Source of the DNA: Terfezia claveryi
Taxonomy: Eukaryota > Ascomycota > Pezizomycetes > Pezizales > Pezizaceae
Length of the DNA: 64,000 nt
Reading direction: 5' to 3'
Assembly: GCA_015179025.1 (NCBI GenBank)
Contig: WHUX01000072.1
Span: 1-64,000, forward strand
Position 1 is the stretch's first letter, and each line of letters starts with the position of its first letter. The notes under the pieces were generated by a model. The model had not been told where the DNA came from, did not search any database, and saw only the letters and a list, made by a program, of their open reading frames with translations. Shown here in pieces: positions 49,801-59,698 of the stretch. Both the position numbers and the translations under genes were made by a program.

Positions 49801-50370
49801 CAGGGTCCGTATATTGTGCTATACTGGAGGAGTAGGATAATTCTTGTAGCTAAGTACTCTCATCATTGACAAGGAGTTTTTTCTCGGAATCAACGCCTTG
49901 CAAAATTAATCCTCTTCTCTATCTCTATATCTTTAAGATCTTCCTCTTACTGTACTATACCTTCTCATAATGGATCTAAACTAGTTATATTTGTGTGTCC
50001 TAATTACATTACCTCTACTATCTTTTATAGGTCGAAAGCCTCGGGTAAAATATTTTTTTATAAGATTTGTACTGTAACATCCTTTGCCGTGGAATCAGAT
50101 GAATACGCGATGACATAACAAATAGCTTGCTTCGAATCCTGCGCTTGTTTCCCACGCGGCTCAAGTTGAAGCGTCTACGCACTCAAAAAATACCATTTAT
50201 CCTATTCCAACGCAAAGGGTCTGGCGCGCGTGCTTATTAGCACCTGCATTTTGTGCATTTAGAATAAGTATTTCATTCTCTTGCTATAAAGTACCCAAGC
50301 TATCGCCACCTAATTACCACCTCAATCCACCTGCGCAGGCATGTCAGAATTAGGCTAGAAACCACTCCTC
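49801..50370. other. Gene-poor spacer
   Basis: No gene seen. A possible 5' part of the eroded coding sequence may continue to about 49880, but I cannot follow a frame. Confidence 0.4.
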
Positions 50371-50558
50371 AAATCAGCCCTGTATCACTGTGCAAAATAA
50401 CCCCCGCAATCACCGTGCAAATCAACCTACAAATCACCGCCCAAATCAGCCCAGGCACCAGCGTCCAAATTAGCGCAGTATCACCGTGCAAATAAACCTG
50501 GATATCACCGTCCAGATAACCTCCGTATCATCGTGCAAATAAGCATAGAAATCAGTGC
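50371..50558. repeat. Degenerate minisatellite, about 8 units of 22-25 bp
   Basis: Units start with AAATCA/AAATAA and end with TATCACCGTGC or variants such as CACCAGCGTCC. Eight successive units can be aligned by eye; length varies by 1-3 bases and identity is moderate. Downstream, at about 50700, a separate short direct repeat TCTTAGAACCAGC occurs twice. The region has no coding frame conserved across units. Confidence 0.7.
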
Positions 50559-51026
50559 TACGTTGTAGGTGGCCCTTGGGGTGGAATGACGGGAAAAATC
50601 TCAAAGTCCCAGGCGGCCGCATGTTGGACTTCCATGCTACCAGCCCCCTATGTAATGTCGGATCCAGCTCCCGTTGACTTTGAACAGCACTTGCTATCTT
50701 AGAACCAGCTCCCGCTGTCTTAGAACCAGCCCTGCGGCGTCGAATTTGAGTTCCTCCAAAATTTTGCGAGCATCGATTGAGCACGGAGCAGTAAATAGCC
50801 ACATACAGTAAAGGTGGGATTGGTGTTGATTTTGGTCGCCACTGTGAGATGGCGCTTGCGGTCTGAATTCTGTCAGTGATTGCAGTGGGGATTGTGTCGG
50901 TCGTGGCGGTATTCATCCTGGAGCTGTTTGTGTAAGTGATTTATAGATAATTCTGTAGCTGGTTCCACCGATGATAGTAGTGGTGATTGTCGTCGTGATG
51001 TTTATGGTGGGGTTATAGAAGTTAAC
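50559..51026. other. Gene-poor spacer
   Basis: A minus-strand frame at 50470-50916 spans part of the minisatellite and has no family features. No gene is supported. Confidence 0.4.
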
Positions 51027-51084
51027 TAGTCTGGCTTGCACTAACATGCAAGCGGCCCTCGGTCGCACTGTGCCAACCAGACTA
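51027..51084. repeat. Inverted motif pair, 58 bp
   Basis: TAGTCTGGCTTGCAC at 51027-51041 faces GTGCCAACCAGACTA at 51070-51084, with TA at both outer edges. Together they form a very short unit or two nested element ends. The second copy lies directly left of the RAD4 fragment. Confidence 0.5.
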
Positions 51085-51104
51085 AGGAAAGCACCTGAGG
51101 GTCG

Positions 51105-51548
51105 CGTGCTTCATGAAGCGCGTCATGACGCAGATTTTTGCTCTCCTCCGAGCCTTGGGCTTCGAGGCACGACTGATCTTCTCTTTGCAGCCATTGAGAT
51201 TTCGTTTCTATGAATAATGGAATATAACATTAGGTGAAAGGGATGCCTCCGGGGGGGGAAGAAAGAGGAAACGGGGCCCTGAAAGCTCCAAGAAGCCCAC
51301 CGGGAAGCGAAAGCAGGCACCAAGACTCGAATCAGATGCTGAACAATCTGAAGTATCTGAGGATGGGGGACCAGACTCTCAATTTGAGGAAGATGAGGAG
51401 CCGGTAGGAAGTAAATATAATTGTGTATTTAAGTTGACTGACCACATGCTGATATTATTGCAGAGCAAAAATCCAAGCCTATAGACAGAGATCTTCAACA
51501 CCCAATTTTCTGGACTGAAGTTTTCTCTCCACCTAAGTCTTCTTGAAT
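51105..51548 (+). pseudogene. rad4 (fragment): Fragment of RAD4/XPC repair gene
   Basis: RAD4/XPC recognises damaged DNA in nucleotide excision repair. The fragment from 51125 reads IFALLRALGFEARLIFSLQP then LRF, matching the family block around ALLRALG..ARLVCSLQPLPF in the transglutaminase-fold domain. After a stop, a basic then acidic linker follows in another frame (KRKRGPESSKKPTGKRKQAP, then PRLESDAEQSEVSEDGG) after an eight-G run. A GTAGGA..TTGCAG intron is at about 51403-51462, then RDLQHPIFWTEVFSPP, the conserved block at the start of the BHD1-side region. TGA closes at 51544-51546. Block order is that of Rad4, but upstream and downstream domains are missing, and a frameshift and stops disable it. 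Gene identity is inferred from motifs only. Confidence 0.7.
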
Positions 51549-52025
51549 TGCAGTCCAAGAAGCAGCTGAGTTACGTCAGGATAGTATAATATGGAAGGAT
51601 CTGTGTCAGGATAATGCAAGTTGGAAAGGTTTGCGTCATGAAGAGGCTAGAACGAAGTCTTGCGTCAAGTATAGTACTGACGCGCTTAGAATTGTGAATT
51701 GCTCGAAAAGGGAATATGTCGGGCTTGGCACCCAGGTGGTTTTGTTCTAAATAATGGCCTCGTCTTGTTCTTGTCTTCTTCACAGATCATCACAGATCAT
51801 CGATAGAGCTCCAGGGTAGAGCTTCAGAAGTATATAGATATACACATTGTTCAGATCTCCTCACCGGTGGTTGTGAGTGGAGTTTTATTCTGAGTGTGTG
51901 TTCCTCTTTATTCTCCTTCAATATATACTACAGTTCTCTACTCACGCGGAAGTGCTTTTCTTTCCTTCCTTCATGAGGCAACGAAAATCATTGCCCTATT
52001 CCCCCACCTCTTGATGCCGACTTTT
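51549..52025. other. LTR-like or unidentified repeat sequence
   Basis: No gene. It contains GTCAGGATA repeats (about 51575 and 51606) and, near 51905-51950, a TTCCTCTTTATTCTCCTTCA-type stretch followed by AATATATACTAC. That resembles the 3' part of some fungal LTRs. No TG..CA boundaries or duplicate were found, so this is a weak suggestion. Confidence 0.25.
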
Positions 52026-52713
52026 TAGTCTGGTTGGCACTCAGATATCCACACCCATAAGCTCTACTGAGTTAGTCAAGCATTTTCTTTCTCAGTTCGA
52101 TACCAAATCATTTCCACATTCGACAAATGCCATCATCACTTTCACAATAGTTGATATTTCGTCCTGGGAGTAGCGTCATCAATTTGAAGGACACTTGAAG
52201 CAGTCCCATAAGAAAAGCAAATATGCTCGTGTCCAATAAAACAGCAATGACGTCGGATAGCTTTGTACCATTTTCAGACTAGAAATACAAAGAGCAGACA
52301 GTACCCCACGGCAGAATGCTACATATCAGCACTCTGACATTATTCCTACACCAATCTACTGGATAAATTAGGGATTCACGACAAGGATGACTCTTTGAAA
52401 AAAATATGATGGAGCTTCTATATGCGTGGGATAGAGAAGGATGGATGGTGATGATGCGTGGTGCGTGGTGCGTGGTGTGGCATAAGTTGGCATAAGTTAG
52501 AAAAAACTTTGAACCAGTACTACTAGGCCTTTTGCTACTGATTGATATCCATCAGTTGCCAACTAGGTAGTGTGAGGTTGACATCACCCTGAATAATTTT
52601 GACGCCGGAAGCACCACGTCAGTTTATGGACAATCAACCTATTCTGGATATTATTAAAGTATACCCTGGGATTGGAGGGTTGGCTTCCGTATGAGGGGGA
52701 GTGCAACCAGACT
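52026..52713. mobile_element. Possible 688-bp element with motif ends
   Basis: Perfect TAGTCTGGTTGGCAC at 52026-52040 and an imperfect inverted copy GTGCAACCAGACT at 52701-52713. The interior has no transposase frame; it has a short GCGTGGTGCGTGGTG simple repeat near 52455. The right TA is lost (ACTG). Pairing of these two ends is tentative, because the left copy could instead pair with 51070-51084. Confidence 0.35.
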
Positions 52714-54560
52714 GCGGTTTTGGGGCCTGTCTATCCAGGATTGAGCTCAGGGTAATGGACAAACAAGCACTAGTAACTCCATTACTAGAAACACAGGAAC
52801 AAGATTATGTCGTCTTCGGGTCATAAATTGGCTTGTGGGGCTCTATATGACGTGCCGGCGCTGAACTCCAGGGCGTTGGAATGCATCTGCCAAGGCCGCA
52901 TTCTGTTCCATTACCCCTTACTCAATTGGGTCTGCAGTCTTCTATATCCTCTTAGAAAAGCCCACACGGACTTTGGTTCTCTCGACTGCTGATTTTCCCA
53001 GAAGCCCGTCTCTATTTGGATGAAATCTATCTCGATCGATATGGCGCTTGTGGCATACATGTATGTGTTGAGTAGGTGGCCTCCTTTTCATCTCGATCTG
53101 GGAGTCTGAACCTGGATTGCAAGGAATCGGAATAGCAAGTGATGTTTCACTTGTTGCTTTTCTTCAACTTTTAACTTGCCGATGGATCGTGAACATTTGC
53201 TTACATCGTCGTGCTGACAACGAGTACCAACATGCGACTATCGTCACCTCTCTTCATTGGTCTTCAAATATACAGAAAAATATTTCATTGGCCATGTAGC
53301 CGTGATTATCTTACAGGGAGGAGCGTCAGCGATGCTTGATGATTTTTGTTGGGAGGGGCATGAGCACTGTCAGACTAAAGCATCATGACACTCGTACTAC
53401 TGGAAATCTGGCGGTGCTCTGGTGGTCTATGTAGGGAAAGTTCATATGTACATACATAAGTATACATCTTGAGGTTTAGCGGTGGAATTGGTGTGGGGAT
53501 TTGTGCGAAAAGAGGCCACAGAAGGTACCTCTACTGTACCCACCACGCCGATAGCTATAAGGCCAAAGGGAGCACTGGGACTGAATTCTCATGAAGTTAT
53601 GGGCTGTATTAAAGCATACTGATGGTGTCAAAGTTGGTGCCAACTCCTCCCCTCCAGACAACCATTACTTTCAGATTATTTTGAGGGCGTCTAATTAGCT
53701 ACTCAAAGGGGCTGATTTAATCGTTGTAGACTTCTGCGGTGGCGTGCAATAATAGTGACGACTCTACGTACCATTTAGTTGCCAAGGAGCTAGGATGGGT
53801 TACAAGGTAACTTCTGCCTTTCTGCCCCTCTCCACTTCTTACTAGTAACTCTTCCCAATAGCAGCAAGATCAACAACACCCTTTACCCCTCCGATGATAA
53901 CGATTAATGACGTTAGGCAAAATTCTGCCCTTTTGGCCTGACTCCTTATGACCCAATGGCCAGTACAGCAAGGACCGACCTACATCTTCCGATCCAAAAT
54001 CCGTAAACGAACCTCGCCAGTGACTTGTAGAGTTTGCCAGACTGGCGCCGACGCTCACTCATAATCCTTGACAAACAAAAATGGCTATCACGCCACAGAT
54101 AATGAGGTTTCCGTCATTATTCGCTGAGTCTTGCCTGGGCCTGGGCTGACGGCTCGCGATTACTTGTCTATTTCAAACCGCCTGCAAAGCACGACCCAGG
54201 CATGGGGTTGTCGAGATGACAAAATCAAGAGGCCTCGGGGTGGGCGCCTTGGCTCGAGACTTAGCGTCAGCATTGCCATTACTTACCGGCACTGGTCCCT
54301 ACCGTAATCCGAGGCCCGTCTGGCCCACAGAGATAATTAGGGACAAAAAGAAATGCATCTGGGTGAGCACACTGGTGAGCCTGAATCCCCTCTTTCGAGG
54401 GGCTTGTGCCAACCAGCTACCTGAATCCTTGCCTGTTGACCCAAGGAAGGGCATACTAAGTCGGTTGCGGATAGCGGCGTGGGTCTAACTGCTGGGGTTG
54501 TGCCGCAGAAAGTAGTCTGGTTGGCTGAGGGCCTCACAATAGCAATAGGACACTGGTTCC
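52714..54560. other. Gene-poor spacer with last motif copies
   Basis: No intact gene. Motif copies GTGCCAACCAGCTA (54406-54419) and TAGTCTGGTTGGC (54513-54525) face each other outward over 120 bp. Open frames are short and unconvincing. Confidence 0.45.
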
Positions 54561-55864
54561 AACAGCACGAGGAAGAAAGCACCCTGGTTTAATGGCTTTC
54601 TGGTCATACTATCTCCTTTCCGTTGCTTCCTCGCCCCCCCCTTTCCAACCACCCATCCAACACTAAAGTATCGCCCTCCCCTACATACCTCCTTGAGCGA
54701 CAGCGCTGTTTCGCCGGCACTGCTGGAGCCGTCCCGTGTTCGAATTCTTGCATACCTTGCCTGCCTTGTCTGCCTGCTTTGCTTCCACCCACTTTTCCCT
54801 TCACTGGAGGTCCACGGCTCTATATTCTTCCCGAAGCCAACTTCTCCCACCCCCTCTCAGCTCCATGTTTCCACTTCTCCTCGCAACGGGTCTCTTCCAT
54901 CCCCATTCGCATCTCCCCCCATAACTAACTGCTCAACCATGTCTGCGGAAACCATCTGCAAACGACTGAACAAGCACGGCAGTGCCATCTCCGTCGGCCA
55001 TCTCCAGGAACACAAACTCACTGAGTACGGTGCACCAGTTGGAGCCACTCGAAGGTTCTCACATATTTATGTACACTGCTTTGGGGGATGAAAGCCATAG
55101 CTGCCTACATTGCAAAGTGTAAGTAATTTTCCTTCCAGAGGGGATGGTTCCTTGGTCCCCATTCCTATTGTGGCTTAGCCTTTACCCGGTCGACTCGCTC
55201 TCCTCTCGCTCTCCTCTCGCTCTCTACTTCCTCTTGCCTCTTGCCCCTTCCCAGCAGCCCCCCATTTCCCCCATCCCCCTTCTCACCCAACACCACCCAG
55301 CCTTATGAGCATCTACCAATCCATCTTCCAATCTTCCATTCAACGCAACTCCCTCAGGCCTCAGTCCCCATCGTCAAGGATCCCCGCCGCGCCGAATCTC
55401 TAACCCGTCTCTAGTTTATCGTTCGGCTGCCCCCGTCTTCGCCGTCGAGTCGAGAAACAACCCGAACACCTCGTGCCCCTCCTCCGAACTCAAGTGGTAT
55501 CGGGAGCCTAGCACTCATCATCTGTCCTCACTTCTCACGTTTACTTTACGACCATCATCTAGTTAGTTGGTGGATTGAATCTTGACGAGTCTTTCGTGCA
55601 AAAGGTCAGCTAGCTACCGATTCCTCCCTTTCCTCTACCATCAACCGAGGACTGTCCTCGAGCTTGACTCTCGGGTCCCCCCTTTTCAGTTTCAAGCGTG
55701 TCGAAATGCCGAACTTGACTGACTCGGAATACCTGCAACTTAGATTTGTCTCGGATTCCATAACTTCTCGCACACTCGAATCTCCGATATGAGTTTACCA
55801 GGTTTCAACTCTTGAAGAATTTACCACAGTTGAGGAAGCCGCACTTGGGCGTCTGTTAAAGATA
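54561..55864 (+). promoter_or_regulatory. Promoter and long leader of SET3-like gene
   Basis: The plus strand is C/T-rich from about 54610 on, as in fungal 5' leaders. It includes a 51-codon frame starting ATG at 54939 (MSAETICKRLNKHGSAISVG), other short upstream ATGs (for example 55705), and an 11-bp tandem repeat at 55194-55226. A GTAAGT at about 55120 could be a 5' UTR intron donor. Whether transcription starts before 54939 is unknown. Confidence 0.4.
55194..55226 (+). repeat. Three-copy 11-bp C/T repeat
   Basis: CTCGCTCTCCT is present twice and a third time with one or two changes, inside the C/T-rich leader. Confidence 0.8.
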
Positions 55865-58693
55865 ATGAGCGGCAACCTTTCCGTGTATTCGCCGAACGTG
55901 CCATCGCCACACCCTTGCACTCCTTTCACGCTCGACCATAACACTAGCGATTCATCAGAAATTCAATGCATTTGTGGCTTCCACCACGATGATGGCTTCA
56001 CCATTGCATGCGACCAGTGCGACACATGGCAGCATGGTTATTGTGTTGACATCGACAAGGACGCTGTACCCGAAAAATATGAGTGCCCCAGTTGCCGGCC
56101 ACGTGCTCTCGACGTTCGAAGAGCTCAGGATTACCAAGAGCGAAACGTTGACGATCGTGGCCGTGAGGAGAAGCCACGTCGAAAAAAACCGAAATCCACT
56201 TCGAGCAGCAATCCATCACGGAAAAAAGATTCGTCAAGTAACGCTATCCAAAGTAGTGGCCCTGGACTCTCTCTGTTGACGGACCGAGCTGGGGCATCTG
56301 GGAAAATAAATTCATCCAAGGAATCCACCTCATCGCGAAAACGTGGCTCAAACCGTGGATCTGTTTCGACGAAATCCGAAGTAAATACCAATTACGTTGT
56401 TGACCCGGTCAATGGCGCGTTTGGTACCCTGGTTGGAGCAGCTACCTCAAATGCCTCGAGCCCTGCGATGACAGTGACAGCTGACCGAAACTTTGAAGGT
56501 GAAAGTGACACCGATATGGAAAAATCGCAGCCCTATAGGTATGATTTTACGGACATCACCAATAGCAAAGACCATTATGCGAGTAAAGAGGTTCAACATT
56601 TTGTCGATCAACTTATCATTCCACCGCATGATGAAACAGTAAGATGGCTTAACAGCCATGACGTAGCTTCTGTTCATCCTGGACTTTCCGTGGTCAGTCT
56701 CCCTGGCAATTCACATACCTACTCGCCAGCGCAGCATTTCATTACTGTTGATAATCAGTGTCAATATGGACAGTTAGTGGCCCTATGCAAAGGGGAAATC
56801 AATTTTAAGGAATCCTACAGATCTAATGCCATCAATCAATTCAATCTACTGAGGCATCCAAAACCTTGTGTATTTTTCCACCCCTTCCAACCAGTATGCA
56901 TCGATTCCAGGATACATGGCTCGCTTGCTCGCTTTGTCAGACGAAGCTGCCGGCCGAACACTGCACTTGCGACAGTGATCATAGATGGTGCAGAAGTCGC
57001 TTTTGGTCTGTTCGCCACCGAGACGGTTCCAGCTGAAAGCACATTGACTATTGGATGGGAATGGGGCTACTGTCGCTCTATACAAAAAATAGTTAATGGC
57101 ACGCCAGCAGAACAGCTCGATGACGGCGACTTTCAAGATGCCATCTCTTTCGCGAGCACATTAGCCAGGGAGATAGGCGAATGTGCTTGTGTGGATAAGG
57201 ATGAATGCGTATTCTTCAAGTTAAATCAGTACGAGGCTGAGGTGAAGCGAGAATCATCTCCCCCAAAATTACTTACACGGACAAGGCGCGGCTCTAGGGC
57301 TACACAGAGCACGCCTGGATCGAATCAAGCAAGCCCGGAGCGCCACATCAGCTCAGATCGTGAGGATAGCAGTCGCTCAAGCAAATCTCTAAGCCGGGAC
57401 TTGTCACCTCAAACCGATGGAAGGATGAGTGGCCGGGATGCTCGCAAATTACAGGGTCTACTATCCCGTTTCGAGAAAATCGAACAGAGTGATCAATCAG
57501 CGGGGAACAAACGACGGAAACGGAATAACACTGTCTGTGCCTCAACTGCCATCACTCCAGAATCTATATTCAAAGCTGAAGTTGTACGAAAGAGCAAAGG
57601 TTCGTCAACAGCTGTTTCACCTCTATCATCTCTCAGGGACGGCTGTGATGTTGTAGCTCCAAATTTACCGCTAAGAAAATCTCCTAATTCCCCTATAACG
57701 TCGGATGAATTACGCATTCAGATGCAGCCACCTCCTGCTCCGATAAAAAGGATCAAGAAACCGGATTATGTCGACTGTGCAATGCAGACTGATGAATGTA
57801 ATGATGCTTGGTGGTGTGCCCCGACTCCGGATACATCACCGGCTCCTATTCGCGTATCCATGAAGGAGCGCCTGATGCAAAGCATGCTGCGCGAACGAGA
57901 AGAGGCAGCGACCCTACTAGAATCGCGAAAACGAAAACAAAGCGAGATTTCTGACAGCTGCTCAAGCCCAGCTGGAAAAGAGCTGGACCAGAAAAGCGAT
58001 GCCACCTCAGTACCATATAAGTCCCACCAGCATACGACAGACATATCGATGGAAGACGGATCGAGAGCTCTGGTAAACACTCCTGAACCCAGCGACGAGA
58101 CTCCCATGACCAGTGTATCCCCATCGGATGTGGGTCCTGTGGAACCGGTTTTCCCTGCGCAGCCCCGAGGGCCAGCATTTGCTAATACATTTGCTGACTC
58201 GTCACCCACTAATGTCCCTCTTCAAGAGCAACTCGTGGATGATAAGCGAACTCCTCCTATTTCTCCCAAGTCAACAACAATAGATTTCACCCTCTCACCA
58301 TCAATAGCGGCTGGCAGACCGTTTGGACTGCAGGTCCAGTTGCCTGCTGGGCCAGCTTTCCCAACTGCCCCTGCGACACCTTCTCCAATGCCGCCCTTGA
58401 CATCGTCACCTCCACCAGCTACCCCAGGAGCTCATGCCCAATCTCCGTCCGCCCTGTCGGCAACTAATTCTAACTTTCCCGTATCAGCTCTTTCTGCTAT
58501 CTCCTCACAAGGATTTCAGATGAACTCCACCTCGACTCCAAAGACGAAGAAATTGAGCCTAAGTGAGTATGGCAGGAGGAAGAAAGTTGATCATAATGAT
58601 AAGAAAGCGATGATGTCGGCTGTTTCTGAAGGGGTTTCAATAAGTTCGAATAAAGGGGGCGCCAATGCAGCTTCTCTAACTACTTCTACTTGA
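55865..58693 (+). CDS. SET3-like: PHD + SET domain protein, Set3 type
   Basis: Chromatin protein related to Set3 of the Set3C histone deacetylase complex. Single exon, 942 aa. A PHD finger at about residues 35-77 (CICGFHHDDGFTIACDQCDT, WQHGYC, YECPSC) would read methylated H3K4. A basic Ser-rich linker follows. The SET domain spans about 240-430 and ends with ECACVDKDECVFF. Its key motif is ARFVRRSCRPNTALATV (about 356-370) in place of the RFxNHSCxPN of active enzymes. The later GWEWGY stands where active enzymes have a conserved Tyr motif. In Set3-type proteins the same change goes with loss of methyltransferase activity, so this is probably a reader/scaffold. The C-terminal half is Ser/Pro-rich and disordered, with a coiled-coil-like RLMQSMLREREEAATLLESR and a basic tail. 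Confidence 0.92.
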   Translation: MSGNLSVYSPNVPSPHPCTPFTLDHNTSDSSEIQCICGFHHDDGFTIACDQCDTWQHGYCVDIDKDAVPEKYECPSCRPRALDVRRAQDYQERNVDDRGREEKPRRKKPKSTSSSNPSRKKDSSSNAIQSSGPGLSLLTDRAGASGKINSSKESTSSRKRGSNRGSVSTKSEVNTNYVVDPVNGAFGTLVGAATSNASSPAMTVTADRNFEGESDTDMEKSQPYRYDFTDITNSKDHYASKEVQHFVDQLIIPPHDETVRWLNSHDVASVHPGLSVVSLPGNSHTYSPAQHFITVDNQCQYGQLVALCKGEINFKESYRSNAINQFNLLRHPKPCVFFHPFQPVCIDSRIHGSLARFVRRSCRPNTALATVIIDGAEVAFGLFATETVPAESTLTIGWEWGYCRSIQKIVNGTPAEQLDDGDFQDAISFASTLAREIGECACVDKDECVFFKLNQYEAEVKRESSPPKLLTRTRRGSRATQSTPGSNQASPERHISSDREDSSRSSKSLSRDLSPQTDGRMSGRDARKLQGLLSRFEKIEQSDQSAGNKRRKRNNTVCASTAITPESIFKAEVVRKSKGSSTAVSPLSSLRDGCDVVAPNLPLRKSPNSPITSDELRIQMQPPPAPIKRIKKPDYVDCAMQTDECNDAWWCAPTPDTSPAPIRVSMKERLMQSMLREREEAATLLESRKRKQSEISDSCSSPAGKELDQKSDATSVPYKSHQHTTDISMEDGSRALVNTPEPSDETPMTSVSPSDVGPVEPVFPAQPRGPAFANTFADSSPTNVPLQEQLVDDKRTPPISPKSTTIDFTLSPSIAAGRPFGLQVQLPAGPAFPTAPATPSPMPPLTSSPPPATPGAHAQSPSALSATNSNFPVSALSAISSQGFQMNSTSTPKTKKLSLSEYGRRKKVDHNDKKAMMSAVSEGVSISSNKGGANAASLTTST

Positions 58694-59698
58694 TTCTTGT
58701 TGTAGAGTATCTTTCTCTTAGGGCGCCTTGTTGAACTATACGTCTTTACTTTGTTTCTGTTTCATACACTGGGCGGCAATCTATAATGTTTCGCTTTTCA
58801 AGCTCTGTTTTCTTCGGGGTTTCTCAACTTGTTTATAGGGTCTGGTTCATCTTTCTTTGGTTGTGGATTCAGCTTATTTTTAGGATACTGGAGTTTTGTG
58901 TTGTTTCCTGTACAGGTTGAGATTATGGATGAAGAAATTTGTTGCTTCCTTTTCATTGTTTGGATGCAATATTTAGGTGGCTTCCTGCAGTCACTGGTGG
59001 GATGGGTTCTTGTTCCTTATATCATTTGGATATGTAAACCTTTGTGTTTACACTTCTGAAGGCGGGATGCTGCATTCAACCACTCTACCTTTCTACTCTT
59101 TGGCTATCACTTACCTCCCTACTTACCTTCTATTGCAGCATCAATTGCTATTGACTTTCTCCGCCAATAGCTTGTATACAGCTTTTTGCTCTTCAGTTCT
59201 TATTTTTCTTTTAGGATTTGTGGTGTTGGGCCTTTCTTTACTCCTTGCCGGATGGAAAGATTTGAATTAAAGGGATTAGTTTAGGGAAGGCTACCACGTA
59301 TACTGCAATGGGACATGGGACATGGGATACGTGTTATGGGGAACGTATGGGTCTTGGGAAAATTATAACGCTTCGATAATCACCTGTGCGTGGAATCGTG
59401 TATGTATCTGGGTAACTTGAAGGAATAGAAGGAAAACATAATATAATAACTTGGCTAAAAGCATTCGAAGCTGATAAGAGGGATCTTGTACATGCTGTTT
59501 GGTAGTTCGGAGGGTCTGAGAAGTCATTGGTGAGATATTTGTATAGGAATGTGTCATACATAGTCAATAAGACTGGGGTAGTGGCAACCAGCAGACTATA
59601 TGCTGACTACTTAGTTTAACAACCCAGAGAGCCTGAAAATATCTCCAATAACTGAAATGGAACATCGTCAGATAGACATCAACTCACCACAGGCCCCT
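58694..59698. other. Intergenic, T-rich
   Basis: 3' region of the SET gene and leader of the next gene. Open frames at 58829-59270 are T-rich with hydrophobic translations and lack family features. A partial motif, GGCAACCAGCAGACTA, is at about 59584. No gene is supported. Confidence 0.5.

Noticed and set aside
50371..50558. CRISPR-like array
   Set aside because: Units are contiguous variants with no unique spacers, and the genome is fungal; it is a minisatellite.
50470..50916. 148-codon minus-strand frame
   Set aside because: Partly minisatellite, with no recognisable domain.
51549..52025. Solo LTR
   Set aside because: No clear TG..CA ends, target duplication or second copy; kept only as a low-confidence note.
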